Source of the DNA: Gilliamella sp. App4-10
GTDB taxonomy: Bacteria; Pseudomonadota; Gammaproteobacteria; Enterobacterales; Orbaceae
Assembly: GCF_001690495.1 (NCBI RefSeq)
Contig: NZ_LZGS01000046.1
Coordinates: 1 to 64,000 of the forward strand
Length of the DNA: 64,000 bases
Direction: 5' to 3'
The notes under the pieces are model-generated. The model was not told where the DNA came from, made no database searches, and saw nothing but the letters and a program-made list of their open reading frames with translations. This document shows, piece after piece, positions 60,358 to 64,000 of the stretch. The position numbers and the translations under genes were made by a program. Positions within the stretch are counted from its first letter, which is position 1. The number at the start of each line of letters is the position of its first letter.

Positions 60358-61038
60358 ATGAGTACTATTTTAGCCATCGATACCTCCACAGAAGCTTGTT
60401 CAGTAGCTTTACTTTATCGTAATGAAATTACACACGATTTTAAAATATCTGCTCGCGATCATACAAAGCAGATCTTACCCATGATCGATAGTATTCTTAA
60501 ACAATCCGATTGTTCGCTTTCTCAAGTTGATGCAATTGCCTTTGGTCAAGGTCCAGGGAGTTTTACTGGGGTTAGAATTGGCATTGGTATAGCACAAGGT
60601 TTAGCATTAGGAATTGATAAGCCGATGATAGGTGTATCAACGCTATTGACCTTAGCTCAAGGTGCGTATCGGACAAAGCAGGCGACGGATGTGATTACCG
60701 CAATCGATGCAAGAATGAGCGAAGTTTACTTAGGACAATATCATTATGAAAACAACCAATGGCAAGCGGTTATTCCAGAATGCGTGATTGCTCCCGAAAG
60801 AGTAATAGAAAAAGTGAATAATATTAATAAAAATGGTTATTGTGCTGGCACTGGTTGGCAAACTTATCCAGATATGATTAATGGTATAAGACAAAGTGAT
60901 ATTTTATTACCTCACGCACAAGATCTCATTATTATTGCTAGGAATAAATGGCAAAAGAATGACGTGATTGATGTTGAAGAGGTCGAGCCAACTTATTTGC
61001 GTAATGAGGTTACTTGGAAAAAACTACCAGGTCGTTAA
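60358..61038 (+). CDS. tsaB: tRNA threonylcarbamoyladenosine synthesis protein TsaB
   Basis: A 226-residue ASKHA-fold protein that works with TsaD and TsaE to install t6A37 on ANN-decoding tRNAs. ILAIDTSTEACSVAL and FGQGPGSFTGVRIGIGIAQGLALG are diagnostic (cited in part). I place the start at ATG 60358, with AGGAAAAAG upstream; the frame is open ten codons further upstream. Lies directly after yoaA and ends before a terminator shared with grxA. Confidence 0.95.
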   Translation: MSTILAIDTSTEACSVALLYRNEITHDFKISARDHTKQILPMIDSILKQSDCSLSQVDAIAFGQGPGSFTGVRIGIGIAQGLALGIDKPMIGVSTLLTLAQGAYRTKQATDVITAIDARMSEVYLGQYHYENNQWQAVIPECVIAPERVIEKVNNINKNGYCAGTGWQTYPDMINGIRQSDILLPHAQDLIIIARNKWQKNDVIDVEEVEPTYLRNEVTWKKLPGR

Positions 61039-61057
61039 TAATAAATAAACATTAAAA

Positions 61058-61085
61058 AAGCCACCAAATGGTGGCTTAATTTTTA
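61058..61085. terminator. Bidirectional terminator tsaB / grxA
   Basis: AAGCCACC / GGTGGCTT stem with loop AAAT, A-run before and TTTTT after; serves both convergent genes. Confidence 0.9.
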
Positions 61086-61100
61086 TAAACTCATTTCTGG

Positions 61101-61367
61101 TTATTCTTTAAATAAGCCTAAATGTTCTTTAGCATACGCTTCAAAATCTGTACAGCCACCGATTGGTTTTTCATCAATAAAGATTTGCGGCACAGTTTCA
61201 ACAGGTTTGCCAACACTTTTAGAAAGATCTTCTTTAGTGATACCTTCAGCATTAATATCAACATAACGATAAGAAAAATCATCACGCTCTTGAGAAAGCT
61301 TTTCGGCTAGTTCTTTAGCGCGGACACAATAAGGACAACCTTGACGGCCAAAAATTACAGTATACAT
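61101..61367 (-). CDS. grxA: Glutaredoxin 1
   Basis: An 88-residue GrxA with redox motif GCPYC (about residues 10-14), the cis-proline VETVPQIF and GGCTDFEAY. Strong similarity to E. coli GrxA, which reduces ribonucleotide reductase, OxyR and protein disulfides with glutathione. Start chosen at ATG 61367 (MYTVIFGR), with AAAGGTG before it; the frame extends 16 codons upstream without family match. Confidence 0.95.
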   Translation of the reverse strand: MYTVIFGRQGCPYCVRAKELAEKLSQERDDFSYRYVDINAEGITKEDLSKSVGKPVETVPQIFIDEKPIGGCTDFEAYAKEHLGLFKE

Positions 61368-61716
61368 TTTTTCACCTTTATTATTTATTTCAAACATGTA
61401 CTTACTATACTTCACTTTTAAAGAAAAAAAAGAGGTTAAATATAGTTGGTTAAATAGATTATATCTATTGATAAAGGATTTGGAAAGTCAACTAGCTTTA
61501 TGGCTAAAAACTTGAATTTGGTTGCTTATTTTTTCACAATTTCACAACCTCCTTTTACCGTGACAGAAAGGTAATTGTATTTCTATAAAAATCGGTCAGG
61601 AAAGTTATTGATTTTATTTAATTTTTTTAATTATATTACAGCATGCGTTCAACTTTATTATGTTTATTATCTAGTAGAAGTTATAATCTATATTAATTAA
61701 CCAACTGGATATAAAT
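61368..61716. other. Divergent intergenic region grxA-yggN
   Basis: AT-rich; presumably holds both promoters. No RNA gene or clear operator recognised. Confidence 0.5.
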
Positions 61717-62391
61717 ATGTTGAAAAATTTATTATTGATTGCTTTATTGTTACCTATCTCTGTCTTTGCAGCTAAAAAAGAGTGTGAGATTAAACCCAGT
61801 TATGATATTACGATAAGCAAAGAAAGTGTACGTATTTTTAATAAAAAAAATGATTTAAACATCACTCCAAATGGCAATGTCGTCTTAAATAAAAAATCAG
61901 CAATACTTAATCCTTTATTACAAAAGAAACTGGCTCTATTTCAACAAGATTTACGACAAAAGTTACCACAGTTAGAACAACAATATTTAAACCTTTTGTT
62001 AGAGGTTAAAATAACTTTTGAACAAGCAATAAAAAATCAATTGGGCGATGATAATGGGCTTAAAAATGAATTAGACAAATTCTATAAACGTTTAGTCAAG
62101 TTATTACATGCTTCGATTATTACTGAAAATGGTAATACACGATTTTTCTACCAAAATTTTAATAATTTAAAAAAAGATGGAGAAGATATCGGTCAACGTA
62201 TTTTTTATAATGTGGTGGGGGGCAGTATTTTACATTTCGATTTCTTTAAAAATTTAGGCGCAATCAAACAAATCTCTAAAAATGAGTGGAAAGCTCAAAA
62301 ACCTAAATTAAAAGCTTTTGATGCCCATATTTGTTCAGTTATTACCGATATTGATGCGCAATACAAACAAATATTAGCTCAACTTAATTAA
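61717..62391 (+). CDS. yggN: DUF2884 (YggN-like) periplasmic protein
   Basis: A 224-residue protein with an N-terminal signal peptide (LLLIALLLPISVFA-AKK). The mature part has a small beta segment (ITISKESVRIFN, ITPNGNVVLN) and a long helical region with LEQQYLNLLLEVKITFEQAI. It matches the YggN/DUF2884 family of unknown function. Two cysteines (KKECEIK and HICSVI) could form a disulfide. It stands alone between grxA and folD. Confidence 0.82.
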   Translation: MLKNLLLIALLLPISVFAAKKECEIKPSYDITISKESVRIFNKKNDLNITPNGNVVLNKKSAILNPLLQKKLALFQQDLRQKLPQLEQQYLNLLLEVKITFEQAIKNQLGDDNGLKNELDKFYKRLVKLLHASIITENGNTRFFYQNFNNLKKDGEDIGQRIFYNVVGGSILHFDFFKNLGAIKQISKNEWKAQKPKLKAFDAHICSVITDIDAQYKQILAQLN

Positions 62392-62469
62392 TCACCTTAC
62401 AAGTAAATAGACATTAATAAAAACTTTTGCGAAAATAGTACCTTTATTCGGATAGCTAAACGGAAGCTT

Positions 62470-63321
62470 ATGACTGCACATATCATTGATGGAAAAGAAT
62501 TAGCACAACAAATACGAACTGACATTGCTAATAAAGTTAACACACGTATTGAAAAAGGTCTATCTGTTCCTGGGCTTGCAGTAATTCAAGTGGGTTCAGA
62601 TCCCGCATCAAAAATCTATGTCAAAAATAAGCAAAAAGCTTGTGATGATGTTGGTTTTATTTCATTTGCATATGACTTCCCAACGTCGACTACTGATGAA
62701 TTGTTGACATTAATTGACGAACTCAATCAACGATCAGATGTACATGGTATTTTAGTGCAACTTCCTTTACCTGATAATATTGATAAAACTAAGGTGCTTG
62801 AACGTATTGATCCAAGTAAAGATGTTGATGGTTTTCATCCTTACAATATTGGCCACTTATTACAACGCGATCCGATTTTACGACCATGCACACCATATGG
62901 TGTGGTTAAAATGCTTGAGTCAACCGGTATTAATTTATCAGGATTAAATGCCACTGTGGTTGGTGCATCAAGCATTGTAGGTCGTCCAATGGCATTAGAA
63001 TTATTGTTATTAGGCTGCACAACAACCATTACTCATAGTCGTACTATTGATTTAGCCAAACATGTGAGTAATGCGGATATCGTTGTTGTAGGAGTTGGCA
63101 TTCCTAATTATGTTAAGGGTGAGTGGATAAAACCAGGCGCAATCGTGATTGATGTTGGTATCAATCGCTTGCCAGATGGTAAACTAGCCGGCGATGTGGA
63201 GTTTGATGTTGCCGTTAAACGGGCAGGTTGGATAACGCCTGTGCCTGGCGGTGTTGGTCCAATGACCGTTGCTATGTTAATGAGTAACACGCTTGAAGCA
63301 TGTGAAAAATTTAGTAAGTAA
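62470..63321 (+). CDS. folD: Methylenetetrahydrofolate dehydrogenase/cyclohydrolase
   Basis: A 283-residue bifunctional enzyme interconverting 5,10-methylene- and 10-formyl-tetrahydrofolate. The motifs [12 protein letters not shown] (catalytic Tyr and Lys), [21 protein letters not shown] and [14 protein letters not shown] (NADP fold), and the C-terminal [15 protein letters not shown] are present. Normal length (E. coli 288). No cys-tRNA or other RNA was found near it. Confidence 0.98.
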   Translation: MTAHIIDGKELAQQIRTDIANKVNTRIEKGLSVPGLAVIQVGSDPASKIYVKNKQKACDDVGFISFAYDFPTSTTDELLTLIDELNQRSDVHGILVQLPLPDNIDKTKVLERIDPSKDVDGFHPYNIGHLLQRDPILRPCTPYGVVKMLESTGINLSGLNATVVGASSIVGRPMALELLLLGCTTTITHSRTIDLAKHVSNADIVVVGVGIPNYVKGEWIKPGAIVIDVGINRLPDGKLAGDVEFDVAVKRAGWITPVPGGVGPMTVAMLMSNTLEACEKFSK

Positions 63322-63391
63322 GTCAAATTGATTAAGGCTCACTAAATTTTGCTCTAAAGATGTACATTAAATAAAAAATAAGGAACATGTC

Positions 63392-63883
63392 ATGATTACA
63401 TTTCACACTAATTTAGGTGATATTAAAATCAAAACTTTTGACGACAAAGCGCCAGAAACCGTTAAAAATTTTGTTGAATATTGCAAAGACGGTTTTTACA
63501 ACAACACAATCTTCCATCGTGTTATTAATAATTTCATGATTCAAGGTGGCGGTTTTGAGCCAGGCATGAAGCAGAAAAAAACGAAAGATCCGATCAAAAA
63601 CGAAGCGGATAACGGATTAAAAAACAATCGTGGCACATTAGCAATGGCACGTACATCTGATCCACACTCTGCGACAGCACAGTTTTTTATCAATGTGGTT
63701 GATAATGATTATCTTAATTTCCGCTCTGCGGATGTTAATGGCTATGGCTATTGTGTTTTTGCACAAGTCGTCGAAGGGCTTGATGTGGTTGATAAAATCA
63801 AAGTCGTTAAAACAGGGCGTAGCGGTATGCATTCAGATGTTCCTGTGGAAGATGTCATTATTACGAGTGTTACGGTTGAATAA
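63392..63883 (+). CDS. ppiB: Peptidyl-prolyl cis-trans isomerase B
   Basis: A 163-residue cytosolic cyclophilin without a signal peptide. [36 protein letters not shown] and [15 protein letters not shown] are the active-site blocks, including the arginine (FHRV). ATAAGGAA precedes the ATG. Overlaps the start region of lpxH, as in the E. coli ppiB-lpxH arrangement. Confidence 0.97.
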   Translation: MITFHTNLGDIKIKTFDDKAPETVKNFVEYCKDGFYNNTIFHRVINNFMIQGGGFEPGMKQKKTKDPIKNEADNGLKNNRGTLAMARTSDPHSATAQFFINVVDNDYLNFRSADVNGYGYCVFAQVVEGLDVVDKIKVVKTGRSGMHSDVPVEDVIITSVTVE

Positions 63884-64000
63884 TCCTGTTCGTTATTTTA
63901 TCGCTGATATTCATCTAACCGATAATGAGCCTGATGGTTATATGGGTATAACCGCAGGCTTTCTGTCTTTTTTAAACACATTACCCGATAATTGCGAACT
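63867..64000 (+). CDS. lpxH: UDP-2,3-diacylglucosamine hydrolase LpxH, 5' end
   Basis: The frame reads [17 protein letters not shown], then [12 protein letters not shown], and runs to the window edge. FIADIHL matches the start of LpxH (metal motif DxH of the calcineurin-like phosphoesterase fold), and the order ppiB-lpxH agrees with E. coli. The exact start is uncertain: GTG 63867 or TTG 63876, both overlapping or abutting ppiB. It acts in lipid A synthesis at the inner membrane. Truncated by the end of the window, not by mutation. Confidence 0.85.
   Translation, partial: MLRLNNPVRYFIADIHLTDNEPDGYMGITAGFLSFLNTLPDNCE

Overview
The window is AT-rich gammaproteobacterial chromosome. Many gene blocks keep the order seen in Escherichia coli and Pasteurellaceae: lapA-lapB with pgpB next to ribA, ligA-zipA, acrA-acrB, rpsF-priB-rpsR-rplI, hinT-lpoB-nagZ, yoaA-tsaB and ppiB-lpxH. 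The base composition, this synteny and the sugar-PTS and surface-glycan content suggest Orbaceae (Gilliamella-like gut symbionts of bees). That is an inference from gene content only; there is no rRNA in the window to confirm it.

Layout. 1-2.9 kb: a short-chain dehydrogenase, an 11-residue-repeat lipoprotein and the decayed remains of its paralogues. 2.9-13.5 kb: mostly minus-strand housekeeping genes (MFS transporter, roxA, tatD-type nuclease, lapB, lapA, pgpB, luxS with a tautomerase, ligA, zipA), with ribA divergent. 13.9-21.3 kb: RND efflux pair acrAB, sstT and an AcuI/YhdH-type reductase. 21.4-24.3 kb: a DUF3829-type lipoprotein, then a gene graveyard holding a second yhdH fragment, a transposase remnant, intact chaB and a broken YciI-like gene. 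24.4-30.5 kb: a six-gene beta-glucoside PTS operon (GH1, IIB, PRD regulator, IIA, small membrane protein, IIC) in an order I associate with Firmicutes cel operons. 30.8-37.7 kb: gamma-glutamyltransferase, the rpsF operon, hinT-lpoB-nagZ and a shortened TyrR.

37.7-58.1 kb is the accessory part: a broken unrecognised gene with in-frame stop codons, two large glycosyltransferase genes facing each other, an IS481-like remnant, rmlBACD-type dTDP-rhamnose genes, an LPS/capsule-type protein, three intact family-8 glycosyltransferases plus a fourth that is a pseudogene, and two msbA-type lipid flippase genes in tandem. Together these probably build, decorate and flip a surface lipopolysaccharide or oligosaccharide. 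58.4-64 kb returns to housekeeping: yoaA-tsaB, grxA, yggN, folD, ppiB and the 5' end of lpxH, which runs off the window.

Observations most worth a second look: a TyrR with a GAFTGA-like loop but no Walker B glutamate; the tandem msbA pair beside a GT8 cluster; the long reading frame interrupted by two TAA codons; the PTS operon with an uncharacterised membrane protein; and several remnants of decayed duplicates and insertion sequences. I did not find a clearly new defence or mobile system. Identities rest on reading the sequence and on memory of families; no database search was run.
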